A stretch of 64,000 nucleotides of DNA from Morinoia aosen. Taxonomy: Eukaryota > Arthropoda > Malacostraca > Amphipoda > Talitridae. The notes beneath the pieces are model-generated. The model did no database searches. It worked only from the letters and a program-made list of their open reading frames with translations, and had not been told where the DNA came from. A program made the translations under genes and the position numbers. How positions within the stretch are numbered: the first letter of the stretch is position 1; the number at the start of each line of letters is the position of its first letter. This document shows, piece after piece, positions 21,904-33,240 of the stretch. The DNA lies in contig CM059576.1 of assembly GCA_030386875.1 (NCBI GenBank), positions 12,459,058 to 12,523,057 on the forward strand. Reading direction: 5' to 3'.

Positions 21904-23432
21904 TTTCCCGCCCTATTAGACATTTCCCGCCCTATTGAACATTTCCCGCCCTATTGAATATTTCCCGCCATATGCAACATTTCCCGCCCTATTGAACATT
22001 TCCCGCCCTATTGAACATTTCCCGCCCTATTGAACATTTCCCGCCCTATTGAACATTTCCCGCCCTATTTAACATTTCCCGCCCTATTTAACATTTCCCG
22101 CCCTATTGAACATTTCCTGCCCTATTGAACATTTCCCGCCCTATTGAACATTTCCCGCCCTATTGAACATTTCCCGCCCTATTGAACATTTCCGGCCCTA
22201 TTGAACATTTTCCGCCATATTGAACATTTCCCGCCCTATTGAACATTTCCCGCCCTATTGAACATTTCCCGCCCTATTGAACATTTCCCGCCCTATTGAA
22301 CATTTCCCGCCCTATTGAACATTTCCCGCCCTATTGAAAATTTCCCGCCCTATTGAACATTTCCCGCCCTATTGAACATTTCCCGCCCTATTGAACATTT
22401 CCGGCCCTATTGAACATTTTCCGCCATATTGAACATTTCCCGCCCTATTGAACATTTCCCGCCATATTGAACATTTCCCGCCCTATTGAACATTTCCCGC
22501 CCTATTGAACATTTCCCGCCCTATTGAACATTTCCCGCCCTATTGAAAATTTCCCGCCCTATTGAACATTTCCCGCCCTATTGAACATTTCCCGCCCTAT
22601 TGAACATTTCCCGCCCTATTGAACATTTCCCGCCCTATTGAACATTTCCCGCCCTATTGAACATTTCCCGCCCTATTGAACATTTCCCGCCCTATTGAAC
22701 ATTTCCCGCCCTATTGAACATTTCCCGCCCTATTGAACATTTCCCGCCCTATTGAACATTTTCCGCCATATTGAACATTTCCCGCCCTATTGAACATTTC
22801 CCGCCCTATTGAACATTTCCGGCCCTATTGAACATTTCCCGCCCTATTGAACATTTCCCGCCCTATTGAACATTTCCCGCCCTATTGAACATTTCCCGCC
22901 CTATTGAACATTTCCCGCCCTATTGAACATTTCCCGCCCTATTGAACATTTCCCGCCCTATTGAACATTTCCCGCCCTATTGAACATTTCCCGCCCTATT
23001 GAACATTTCCCGCCCTATTGAACATTTCCCGCCCTATTGAACATTTCCCGCCCTATTGAACATTTCCCGCCCTATTGAACATTTCCCGCCCTATTGAACA
23101 TTTCCCGCCCTATTGAACATTTCCCGCCCTATTGAACATTTCCCGCCCTATTGAACATTTCCCGCCCTATTGAACATTTTCCGCCATATTGAACATTTCC
23201 CGCCCTATTGAACATTTCCCGCCCTATTGAACATTTCCCGCCCTATTGAACATTTCCCGCCCTATTGAACATTTCCCGCCCTATTGAACATTTCCCGCCC
23301 TATTGAACATTTCCCGCCCTATTGAACATTTCCCGCCCTATTGAACATTTCCCGCCCTATTGAACATTTCCCGCCCTATTGAACATTTCCCGCCCTATTA
23401 AACATTTCCCGCCCTATGAATCATTTCCCGCC
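21904..23432 (+). repeat. 19-bp minisatellite, about 80 copies, each with an E2F-type box
   Basis: The unit is ATTTCCCGCCCTATTGAAC. Nearly every copy is identical; variants are TTTCCGGCCC, TTTTCCGCCATA and rare A/T changes near the end. Variant pairs (CCGG copy followed by a CCGCCATA copy) recur several times, showing duplication of blocks. TTTCCCGCC fits the E2F consensus TTTSSCGC. The array lies 0.7 kb upstream of the visible TRPA-like exons, possibly in an intron. Confidence 0.95.
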
Positions 23433-23489
23433 AGTTGGTGAAGTTTTGTCAAAGAGCGTTCCTCAGACGTTTCTCCACTCTTAATTGTG

Positions 23490-23745
23490 AGCAGCTGGTG
23501 TGTTGTGTGTGTGTGTGTCACAGCTGGTGTGTTGTGTGTGTGTGTCACAGCTGGTGTGTTGTGTGTGTGTGTCACAGCTGGTGTGTTGTGTGTGTCACAG
23601 CTGGTGTGTGTGTGTGTCACAGCTGGTGTGTTGTTTGTGTGTGTGTCACAGCTGGTGTGTTGTGTGTGTCTGAGCGTGAGTGTGAGCAGGAGTGTGAGCA
23701 GGAGTGTGAGCAGGAGTGTGAGCAGGAGTGTGGGCAGGAGTGTGA
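23490..23745 (+). repeat. GT-rich minisatellite with CAGCTG boxes, then a 12-bp repeat
   Basis: Seven copies of CACAGCTGGTGTGTTGTG with variable GT runs end near 23665. They are followed by (GAGCAGGAGTGT)n, about five copies, at 23680-23745. All frames across it are repeat by-products. Confidence 0.9.
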
Positions 23746-24099
23746 GAACTAATAAAAAGAACTAATCGTGTGAATAAGGTTGAAGCTAAAGTATTTACTT
23801 CACATGGCCTTAGGCTGCTGTCATCTGTCAGTTATCAGATAAGATAGGGCGTGATTGAGTCCCGCTTCTTCAACTTGAGTTACTCGCTTCTGCAAAATGA
23901 TATTGCCAGCAAAAGCTTTCAGCGTAATGAAATTTACAGGCACAGGTAATTTAATAAAAACCAAGGGGCTAATGAACTCCATGGAAGCCTCACTCTGCCA
24001 AGGTCAGTCACTTCAGCAATGCAATTATGAATGCTAAGATACTTGCTTATCAACAATTGTTTTAATGCTGTCACAATTCTATCTGCATCACATTATACT
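23746..24099. other. Spacer, nothing recognised
   Basis: No gene or repeat is supported between the GT-rich repeat and the hAT relic. Confidence 0.4.
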
Positions 24100-24440
24100 A
24101 ATTCTGCAATTCCTAAGTTTATTTCACTTTATTAGACATATCGCTGTAGTATACATATAACTGGTACCCCAAGTACTTCATGATTTAAACATCATTACTT
24201 TCATCCAATACTAAACTGAACTTATTGTTGCCATTATCATTGGTCAGTTTTTCGAAATGAGGATACAATACATTTTTGATAATGTCTGTGCATTTTGTTA
24301 GATGCATTTAAACATCATCAATGGTTTTGCACTTGGAGATGTGCTTTAGCATATCAACTATTTGATCACAATTAAAAATTACACTATGGTGGCGCAAAAC
24401 ATGGCAGTAGCAGTCTTGGTCTGCTTCATAATCTGAACAT
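24100..24440 (-). pseudogene. hAT-type transposase relic (catalytic-domain fragment)
   Basis: On the minus strand one frame reads HISKCKTIDDV, stop, MHLTKCTDIIKNVLYPHFEK, a short linker, then KFSLVLDESNDV, stop, IMKYLGYQLYVYYSDMSNKV before further stops. The order CTxIIKNVLxPHF...FSLxLDESxDV...KYLxxxxRYxS is that of hAT transposases and hAT-derived proteins, where the Asp in LDES is the first catalytic residue. At least four in-frame stops show long inactivity. The N-terminal BED finger and the C-terminal dimerisation domain are not seen. This lies too far within other frames to appear as an open frame of its own. Confidence 0.7.
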
Positions 24441-27382
24441 AACGCGTTCTGAACGTGGTGAATTCGCTATTCAAATAATTTGGTTAAGCAAATCAACAAA
24501 TATTATGGGAATGAAATAGTTAACATTACAGCGAATTCATAATACGCGTATTTTTTTAGAGCAATATATCATATGCTTCGCTTGAGTTAATTCCTGCAAC
24601 ATAATATCAAACAAGCTAAAAAACTATCTAAATTTTTTTAGCTAATATCTACATTCCAAACTTTACAGCAAGGTTTAAGCGAAAAAAACCCTAGATCTAG
24701 CTAGCTATTAAATATCTAGAGTGTCCGGATGCCTGCACAACAAAATATTTGATGAGAGAAAGCAAGCGAGCTTGAATTGATTGCTATGTATTCCTATGGG
24801 AGTGCGTACACTGCAAGCAAGTAAAGAGCGAGCGAGAAAGACTGAAGATTGGCTGAAGCGAGAAATCGACTCGAAGATGGTTTCGCGCTTGAGAGCTGCA
24901 GCGAGAAGCTTCTGGCTGCCTGGCAGTGCGCGGTGAGATGTCGATAAGGGTGGCGTACTGCTCAATTCCTCCAGCATATACTGAACTTCTGAAATACAAA
25001 GTTAATGCTGTACTTAGCATTTTGAATTCAAAAACTCCAAAGCACGAGGACAGATTACATGTTTCAAAGCAATGGGATGAAGTTGGAACGAAATTCAACG
25101 TTACAAACACATGCTTGTACAGCTCGTTTCTGTTATAGATATCTCACCATGACATTTAGGAGCAAACTGGCTGTTATTTTGTGTGTGATAGATCCTGCTG
25201 ACATCTTTATCTCTCGCTTGCTTTCTCGCTTTCAGTCTTTTGGTGTGTAAGCACCCTCAGCCCTGGTTGCCATAACTTGCCCTACGTATTTTATTAATAA
25301 TACAGATTTAACCGTATGAAAGTAGCAGATGCCAAGGAAAAAGTACCATGTTTTTACTTTTCTACAAAATGCTTACAAATAGGCTAATAATTATAAATAA
25401 AATTCGATCACTACATTCATAGGATATTTTTAATGAAATGACATGAAAACTATTATATATTTGTAGCAGCGCACTCCAGCATGTAAGAAGTAGCAGATCT
25501 GCGTGTACACAAAAATATAATTCGAAGTATTTCCAGGTGTATACACTACGACTTCCAGAGCTCAGAATGAAATATTGACGCAATATATTGACGCGTTCAA
25601 ATGGACGTTTCAATAAATTGACGAACCATCAATAAAAAATCAAAATTATTTGATTTCGTCATACATTGAGTCAATTAATTGACGGTCGTCAATCAAACCC
25701 ACAGATGATCAATATAATTGTCAATATTCATCATTGTCAATTTTATTGACAATAAAATTGAAAAATAGGTGTTCTGCCAGTCTCGAGTCTTGGCAAGTTG
25801 ACAACTTGACACCCGCACACCAGTAGGTCGCGGGCTGTCGTGAGGGGAGGTGCATCGTTCGAATCTTCTGGCCGCGTCACAGAAATGTGTCGGGACCATT
25901 TGCGACGGGAAGTATATTTTGCGTTTCAATATTCATTAATTACTCGTTACTTCTTAAGCTCCTTGGCTTGTTAAAGTGGATGCAATAATTTTACTTTGAA
26001 CTGAAAAGCCTATGTTATTGAAAAAAATGTAGACTATGCAGTAAATGAGGTCATCTGCGCTACTTCTACCGCGCCGCGCTGTAAGTGCTAGCAAAACAAT
26101 TGGTAAGGAGATAACTACAGGCAGTGGGATAATAATTCGCTGTTCATATTTTTCAACGAATTCTCAAAGTAAATACGACTGCTCCAAACCCGCTTCCTAA
26201 ACTGCTCAAACAATAATTTACAATTTGACTGCGACGTGGGCCACCAGTGGCACACGGAGGTAATTTTCACAATGCTACTGACGGACTAGTAGTCAAAACT
26301 CAATTTTCATAAAACGTAATCAGAGCTAAATGAAGGCACGATCCAGTTCATGTTTGGTATTTTAGCTTTTCTATGAATCGGATTAATGACAAATACAATT
26401 AATGAAATAAAGTACAATTTGAGCATATGAATCGTGGTAAAATTATCTTTCTGTCCGTATGTTGTACAAGCTATAAATTTTGATGTTGAGTATATATTTT
26501 TTTATCCATTTCTGCCAATATTTTGTAGATATTTGTCAATCATGAGTGGTAACCGGCTTACACTGCATCTCCATTTTATCCCATGTACCCATGTCCGCAT
26601 GATGTTGTGGTGAGTATCGAGACGATATGAAATATGTTGATTTTTTTTTTCCTCGGCGGTAACTTGAGTTTCCTTAAAATTTCTTTTAGGAAATTGAAAA
26701 AACATTCCATTTATACGTATTTCGAAATCCTTTTTCTATTCCATATCTTTCCTCAGGTCATTTCTTACGATTCATCAGAGCTTTGTCTGTCATTTTAAAT
26801 ATAGAATGAGCAAGATTATTTTTCATGTTTATTAGCATTTTTCTTGTATTCATTTTCGATACGTATATATATATATATAAGTATGTGTGTTGGTGTGTGC
26901 ATGAGTGTGTATGTGTGCGCACGCAAACATAAATGTCAACGTCTCAGTGTACACATGCACTCGTTCGCACATATATGTGCGCACAGGTACATATACATGT
27001 TTCTATTTCTACTTTTTGCGTAAAAAGCAAAACCTCAACATTACATTTTACCTAAAGCTCTGCGATCAGTTAACACTGAACCAAATTCCAGAAATAAACA
27101 ATTTGATTGCGCTTGCTTAATGATTAATAAATCGATCTATCACGACCCCGAAGGGCATTTCTGTGAACAGAAGAAATTAAAAAGTATAAACAGATAAATG
27201 AAATAAAGCGCTCGTGCAAAAATTATCTCTATATTTCTATGCCGAATAAGCCATGCATTTCATTTTTGAGTGTAAGTTTGTTTACGCATTTCTAGATTTG
27301 CGTGCTGTGTTGCGCGATGTTCTTTATAAATTACTTCGTGACTAACCTTTTCTCAATACTTGATTGTCATTTACGATGGTGT
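24441..27382. other. Mostly non-coding, with scattered repeat fragments
   Basis: No gene is supported. 25560-25760 contains many TTGAC/GTCAA motifs and two short palindromes. 26220-26370 resembles one arm of the foldback at 28835-29205 (shared TGACTGCGACGTGGGCCACC-like and TAAATGAAGGCACGAT stretches). 26865-27000 is TA- and GT-rich. A plus-strand frame at 24926-25138 matches nothing firmly. Confidence 0.5.
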
Positions 27383-27543
27383 TTCAATCTGGTACGGTGT
27401 AGCGCTTTTTGCATTTTTCCTACTTCGATAATCTTATAAATAATTCGAATACTACTAAAGAATTCTTCGAAACTCCCAAGTTCTTAGTTGAAATTATCGA
27501 AGTAGGAAAAAGAAGACAAGGGGCGCTATGCCGGAATCTCTTG
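27383..27543. repeat. Inverted repeat with about 50-bp arms
   Basis: The left arm contains TTTTTCCTACTTCGATAAT (to 27432) and GTAGCGC. The right arm (27493-27543) reads ATTATCGAAGTAGGAAAAAG and then GGGCGCTATGCCGG. The arms are imperfect beyond the core and the loop is 60 bp. MITE-like; no target duplication found. Confidence 0.6.
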
Positions 27544-27604
27544 GAATATAAAATATCCAAGAGATGATATTTTTCCTTTCTCATTCAACTACCTTTGACA
27601 GAGA

Positions 27605-27700
27605 TAGACTATTGGCACGCCACGTATGGTTTGTCCATTAGTACGCCTCGTATATTTTGTCTATTAATATGCCTCGAATAGTCTACCTATTTGTAACATT
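27605..27700 (+). repeat. 26-bp minisatellite, first locus (about 3 degenerate copies)
   Basis: Units of the form ATTAGTACGCCTCGTATA plus TTTTGTCT. The same unit recurs at 28385-28520. Confidence 0.65.
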
Positions 27701-27869
27701 ACCTAACTCGTCATCTCTTTATTATTGTAAAGCATTCATGTAAAAACTATACATTTGTTGTGCGATCATCCACTTTATGTTTAAACAAAATGCTTATTAA
27801 CTAATGACCGCTATGTTAAAATTGTTGGATTAGAAATACAAAACTTATAATCTTCTTGGTCCTCATGCT

Positions 27870-27990
27870 TATGTGTACGTGTATACATGTATATGTATGT
27901 GTGTATATGTACATGTGTATATATGTATGAATATATATAATTTTATATATGTATATATATACGGATGTATACTTATATATATATATATTT
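27870..27990. repeat. TA/TG-rich simple sequence
   Basis: Mixed (TATG)n and (TA)n runs. Confidence 0.85.
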
Positions 27991-28384
27991 TTCATGCTTC
28001 CTTAAAATGACACTTTTGAACATTGGCCGAAACAAGCGATTCATGTATTATTTCCTGGCGTCAAGAATTGCGAAGTTTTATGTCATGTACATGTAAACTG
28101 TCAAAAGTGTTTTCACCCCACAATGAAAATGCATCGTCCATGAAATTGTGTTGTCTTTTATAATTATCATTACATGTATTATCAAATGTAGATTAAGCAA
28201 GATTAGGAGTACATTGCCCTCAATCATTTATTTTCGACTAGTGACACGAGTTTTACAATACTCGTGTGTGTGTGTGTATCATCTAAGTGTATTAATTTTA
28301 AGAGATTTTAAAAACCAATGATGGTACTTTTGTACCATCTATATTTGAAATATACTGTTTTTCTTTTTATTTTTTATTTTTTCT

Positions 28385-28520
28385 TGTACACCTCTGATAG
28401 CTTGTCTATTAGTACACCTCGTATAGTTTGTCTATTAGTACACCTCGTATAGTTTGTCTATTATTATGCCTCGTATGGCTTATCTACTTGTACACCTCGG
28501 ATGGTTTGTCAATTTGTACT
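28385..28520 (+). repeat. 26-bp minisatellite, second locus (about 5 copies)
   Basis: ATTAGTACACCTCGTATAGT plus TTGTCT, better conserved than the copy set at 27605-27700. Both sit about 0.8 kb apart in the same orientation. Confidence 0.75.
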
Positions 28521-28834
28521 CCTCGTATGGAACATTTGTTTTAGGACGTACTATATTAAGAAACGTTTAAAAGCCAATATGTTGGCATGTATCTCATGTG
28601 GCAACTTGGAAATAAACGTTTTTTTTTCTTTTTTTTCGTTTCTAAATAGCTTACTACAATTGGGCATTAAATTTGAGTTTGGCATTGAACCTAATATTTA
28701 ATTGCCGCAGTCAAAGCGCTTGTTATTCCAGCGAGAAAGAATGCAGGGCAAATCAAGTCACCGTTGGGTTTATGCGAGCCGTCCTGACGGAACAGTCCAC
28801 CTGCCATCAAAAATGACGGTATCGTTTAGCACTT

Positions 28835-29205
28835 TGACCCCAATGTGGGTCACCGGTGGCCACTGAGGGGATTTCCATTATGCTGCAGACCGACCAGTAG
28901 TCACAAACTCTATTCCATAAATACTCTAATGAAACTAAATGAAGGCACGATCAAGTTTATGTTTGCTATTTTCAACATTGCTTCCCACAATTGACTTTAA
29001 ATTTGAGTTAAATATTGACCTTAAGTTTTGCCAATTGCGGGTTGATTTTAGAGATCAAGTTCTGAAATAGCGAACATTAAACAGACCGCGCCTTCATTTA
29101 GTTTTCGCTGCGAAAATTGTTTGTGATTGCTGGTCGGTGAGCAGAATTGTAAAAACCCCTCAGTGGCCACCGGTGGGTCACGCCGCAGTCAAAGTGTTAT
29201 CCGAG
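28835..29205. mobile_element. Foldback/MITE with about 150-bp inverted arms
   Basis: The left arm starts AGCACTTTGACC and contains GGTCACCGGTGGCCACTGAG and TAAATGAAGGCACGAT. The right arm is the reverse complement with about 20% differences and ends CAAAGTGTTA. The flanking TTTA and TTAT could be decayed TTAA sites, as used by piggyBac-like elements, but this is inference. A third, single-arm copy lies at 26220-26370. Confidence 0.7.
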
Positions 29206-30366
29206 TAATCAAATAAATTGCAAATAACCGCAAGGAACAAAGAATTAAGCACATTCCAGTGAGGATTATTAATAAGATATGGACTGTATGAGTACATAAC
29301 AGAACAAATCGTTAATATCGCACAAATTAACGTTATTATGTTATTTAAATCAAAATAAACCAATGAAAGTAAAAAAAACTTTCTGCAGAGAAAAACTCAA
29401 GTAACATGAACAGTTGGTCTATCATGAAAAAAGTACAACGCGGTTGAGTGACCAATGAACGAGCTCACAATTCAATTAAAAAATTTAAAAAAGAGGGGCG
29501 AGTACGTGTTTTGAAACTTCAAATTCAAAAAATGAAAAACCTTAGCATTTATCTTCATTGTCGAGACGAATCTATTGATATATCATTCGACAATTCTCAG
29601 GAATGAAGTCTAAATCAGAAATCTAAAATATATCAAGAAGTGGGGATAGGGGGTTCCTAATTCGAATTTCTAAGGTCGGCAACAGTCCATTTATTGACAT
29701 TGACGAAACCAAGCGAATGATACTACTTTCGACAATATCAACTCGATACTGTGGCCGAAATTAGAAAATATAGGGTTACTAACGGACAGACATAAATAAT
29801 TAATGTATAACAGAAGATACGTGAAGAAATTTGAACCTCACTTCTCTACGACCACTCCTTATGGGTCATGTCCGATTACTACATGGTTCCCTCACGTGAG
29901 GGGAACCATTACAAAATAATCCTTTTCAACATGCACTCGGGGAAAAGCATTCTTAAAGTTCCAGGCAAAGCAAAAAATTAGACGCGCAGTCAAGTGGGAC
30001 TGCAGATAGGTCCCATTTTTAGTAAAACTGGATCAGCTCGTGGCTCAAATGGTGAGCATAAAAATTGTGATTTTTAATATACGAAATCCAAAATGCAACT
30101 ACAGTCACCATGTCTACAAAACGAGTTTCACATCAATCTAACCAAAAATGGAGAAATTAGCCGAAACATAGATGGTTATCCGTGGCACCCATAAATATGG
30201 ATCCCATGCATAATAATGAATAGGAACTCTTTGCATAATAATGAATAGGAACTCGTAGAATACATGTAACGAACACTTAAGCAACATAAACATTTTATTC
30301 CTCTTTACCAGTTGGCATAACTAGAACACTTAAAATTGTTATAAGAGGGGAGATGTAGCCGAATTA
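29206..30366. other. Non-coding, nothing recognised
   Basis: AT-rich. It contains the palindrome CCCTCACGTGAGGG near 29892 and a short direct repeat (GCATAATAATGAATAGGAAC) near 30208-30252. Confidence 0.45.
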
Positions 30367-30442
30367 TCAGACGGGCAGCTTGTTGAAGGTTTCAGTTGCA
30401 GGTCCAGCTGATGCTTCTGCTGCGTTCTGCGCATTTCCTGCA
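30367..30442 (-). CDS. Candidate terminal exon of an unknown protein
   Basis: The minus strand has an acceptor (a T-rich tract ending CCTTTTTTAG) followed by one base and 24 codons rich in Ala, Asn, Thr and Glu, then TGA. The peptide ends GPATETFNKLPV. It joins without a shift to the exon at 30627-30699. The codons are GC-richer than the AT-rich flanks. The protein is not recognised and no upstream exons or start codon were found, so this is only a candidate; a GC-rich repeat fragment is the alternative. Confidence 0.35.
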
Positions 30443-30626
30443 CTAAAAAAGGTTGCAATTTAGAATCCTAAAATTCTGTGAGCTTTACCATCACTGGAAA
30501 AATACATACACACGTTCCGTCTCATTTTGATAAATGGTAAAACCTAGTTTCACTTTCCTTTTGACGTTTTAAGGTCAATTAGTAGTCACGATATTTTCTA
30601 TTCCAGTTGGGAACATCAAAACTCAC

Positions 30627-30699
30627 ATTATGCAAGCCAATGCAGCGGGGCGTGAGCGGCCACCATCCCAGTCGGGAACCGATTTCAGAACTGTCGCTA
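30627..30699 (-). CDS. Candidate penultimate exon of the same unknown protein
   Basis: The minus strand reads ATTACAG, the exon, then GTGAGT, a strong donor. The open frame gives TVLKSVPDWDGGRSRPAALA and CI, and ends two bases into a codon that the exon at 30367-30442 completes (AT|T, Ile). The second AG three bases inside (exon start 30696) is an alternative. The 184-bp intron is short, as in many arthropod genes. Function is unknown and no family was recognised. If real, the rest of the gene lies at coordinates above 30700, where I see no further exon with confidence. Confidence 0.35.
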
Positions 30700-31750
30700 C
30701 TGTAATACCATTGAAAATACTGTAATCCATTAAAATATTACTGAAGGTAGCAGTAAATAGTGAGGATATGGCATAGTTTATAAGGAAGGTACAAACATTC
30801 AGAAAGACAGAAAATTCAAACTAAAATTCGCGGTACTACATGTTTTCATAAATGAATGTCACTACTACATTGAATGTATGTGAACGACTAAATTTATATT
30901 CTGAATGATACCAAGTAACAGAGTGATATAAAGATTAAAATAATGAAATTTATTGTGATGTGTCATTTAGTTTAAATGGCATGAATCAAAGTAGTACATT
31001 TTGAAACTTTATCACAAACAATTAAATACACTGATCTATTTAATCTGTCAATCAATACACAGCTAGGTTACTACTGATATTTCATTTTCAAATTTTACTA
31101 CTTTTTACTACCTGCAACTGGAAAATAATTGCTACCTTTTTTACACAATGAATGTTGCCCAAATCTCCAGATGTAAGTAATCGGCCTATCATGAGTAATT
31201 TGAGTCAATAATATACGCAATACCAAAGGTTCAAAAAAGATTATATTAGATTAGTCGTTAGTTTTAGCATCCCTACCCGCAGCAACAAATGCAATCCAAA
31301 GTGAGGAAGGAAGAAGGCACCAGTTAGTATGGAGTAAAGGGAACGTTGAATCTTTGCAGAAAGGGCACAGAAACAGTAAGATGAGAAAAAAGTTCATGAA
31401 ATAAGATAAAGGTTGAAGAAGAAAGTCAGAGGTGCTGAAAACCAGGACAGTACTGAACCGAAAAAAGGTGGTCCTTAACCTAACAAAAAAAAACATTTTA
31501 TTTCAACAGAAAGAAGGCCTACCTAACTCTCACCTCGGGCCCTCACATTTTTCCCCTAGGAGCGCTAATTCCAATAGATAAAATAGTTGCATCGCCCTGA
31601 GGGGAAAGCTAATCGAAAATAATTTTATTTCTGTCCTTACGTTTGTAAATAAAATACTTTAATTTTTCAGTATCAAGTACACAAAAATGACAATTATGCC
31701 AACTATGTTATATATCTTACTGGCAACTGCATCCACTAGAGATAAAATTA
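30700..31750. other. Non-coding, with one dispersed repeat fragment
   Basis: 31510-31615 is an inverted copy of the unit at 7050-7160 (shared GGAATTAGCGCT and AGTTAGGTAGGCC-like ends). Nothing else is recognised. Confidence 0.45.
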
Positions 31751-33240
31751 CATCGCCTTTTGTGTGAGGCATCTGTTGACATCGCCATTTGTGTGAGGCA
31801 TCTGTTGACATCGCCTTTTGTGTGAGGCATCTGTTGACATCGCCTTTTGTGTGAGGCATCAGTTGACATCGCCATTTGTGTGAGGCATCTGTTGACATCG
31901 CCTTTTGTGTGAGGCATCTGTTGACATCGCCATTTGTGTGAGGCATCTGTTGACATCGCCTTTTGTGTGAGGCATCTGTTGACATCGCCTTTTGTGTGAG
32001 GCATCAGTTGACATCGCCTTTTGTGTGAGGCATCTGTTGACATCGTCTTTTGTGTGAGGCATCTGTTGACATCGCCTTTTGTGTGAGGCATCTGTTGACA
32101 TCGCCTTTTGTGTGAGGCATCTGTTGACATCGCCTTTTGTGTGAGGCATCTGTTGACATCGCCTTTTGTGTGAGGCATCTGTTGACATCGCCTTTTGTGT
32201 GAGGCATCTGTTGACATCGCCTTATGTGTGAGGCATCTGTTGACATCGCCTTTTGTGTGAGGCATCTGTTGACATCGCCTTTTGTGTGAGGCATCTGTTG
32301 ACATCGCCTTTTGTGTGAGGCATCTGTTGACATCGCCTTTTGTGTGAGGCATCTGTTGACATCGCCTTTTGTGTGGGTCATCTGTTGACATCGCCTTTTG
32401 CGTGAGGCATCTGTTGACATCGCCTTTTATGTGAGGCATCTATCGACATCGCCTTTTGTGTGAGGCATCTGTTGACATCGCCTTATGTGTGAGGCATCTG
32501 TTGACATCGCCTTTTGTGTGAGGCATCTGTTGACATCGCCTTTTGTGTGAGGCATCTGTTGACATCGCCTTATATGTGAGGCATCTGTTGATATCGCCTT
32601 TTATGGGAGGCATCTGTTGACATCGCCTTATATGTGAGGCATCTGTTGATATCGCCTTTTGTGTGAGGCATCTGTTGACATCGCCTTATATGTGAGGCAT
32701 CTGTTGATATCGCCTTTTGTGTGAGGCATCTGTTGACATAGCTTTTTGTGTGAGGCATCTGTTGACTCCGCCTTTTGTGTGAGGCATCTGTTGACATCGC
32801 CTTTTATGTTCGTCATCTGTTGACATGGCCTTTTATGTTAGTCATCTGTTGACATCGCCTTTTATGTTAGTCATCTGTTGACATCGCCTTTTATGGGAGG
32901 CATCTGTCGACATCGCCTTTTATGTGAGGCATCTGTTGACATCGCCTTTTATGTTAGTCATCTGTTGACATCGCCTTTTATGGGAGGCATCTGTCGACAT
33001 CGCCTTTTATGTGAGGCATCTGTTGACATCACCTTTTATGTGAGGCATTGGTTGACATCGCCTTTTATGTTAGTCATCTGTTGACATCGCCTTTTATGTG
33101 AGACATCTGTTGACATCGCCTTTTATGTGAGGCATCTGTTGACATCACCTTCTATGTGAGACATCTGTTGACATCGCCTTCTATGTGAGACATCTGTTGA
33201 CATCGCCTTTTATGTGAGGCATCTGTTGATATCACCTTTT
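31751..33240 (+). repeat. 29-bp minisatellite, about 51 copies
   Basis: The core is TCTGTTGACATCGCCTTTTG followed by TGTGAGGCA. Copies to about 32800 carry TTTTGTGTGAGG. From 32570 onward TTTTATGTGAGG, TTTTATGGGAGG and TTTTATGTTAGTC types take over, in recurring blocks. Long frames on the minus strand (Met-Pro-His-Thr-Lys and Met-Ser-Thr-Asp-Ala types) arise because the unit has no stop in any minus-strand frame; they are not genes. Confidence 0.95.

Noticed and set aside
21904..23432. CRISPR-like appearance of regular repeats
   Set aside because: Units are contiguous with no spacers, and the genome is eukaryotic.
24926..25138. MADF-like peptide (HEDRLHVSKQWDEVGTKF)
   Set aside because: Only the W-x-E-x-x-x-x-F pattern is shared. 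The rest does not fit, and the frame is short.
25800..25900. tRNA-like GTTCGAATC motif
   Set aside because: No A box at the right distance and no cloverleaf stems.
31717..33084. Frames of up to 240 codons with repeated MPHTKGDVNRCL-type peptides
   Set aside because: Same cause: the 29-bp minisatellite is stop-free on the minus strand in all frames.
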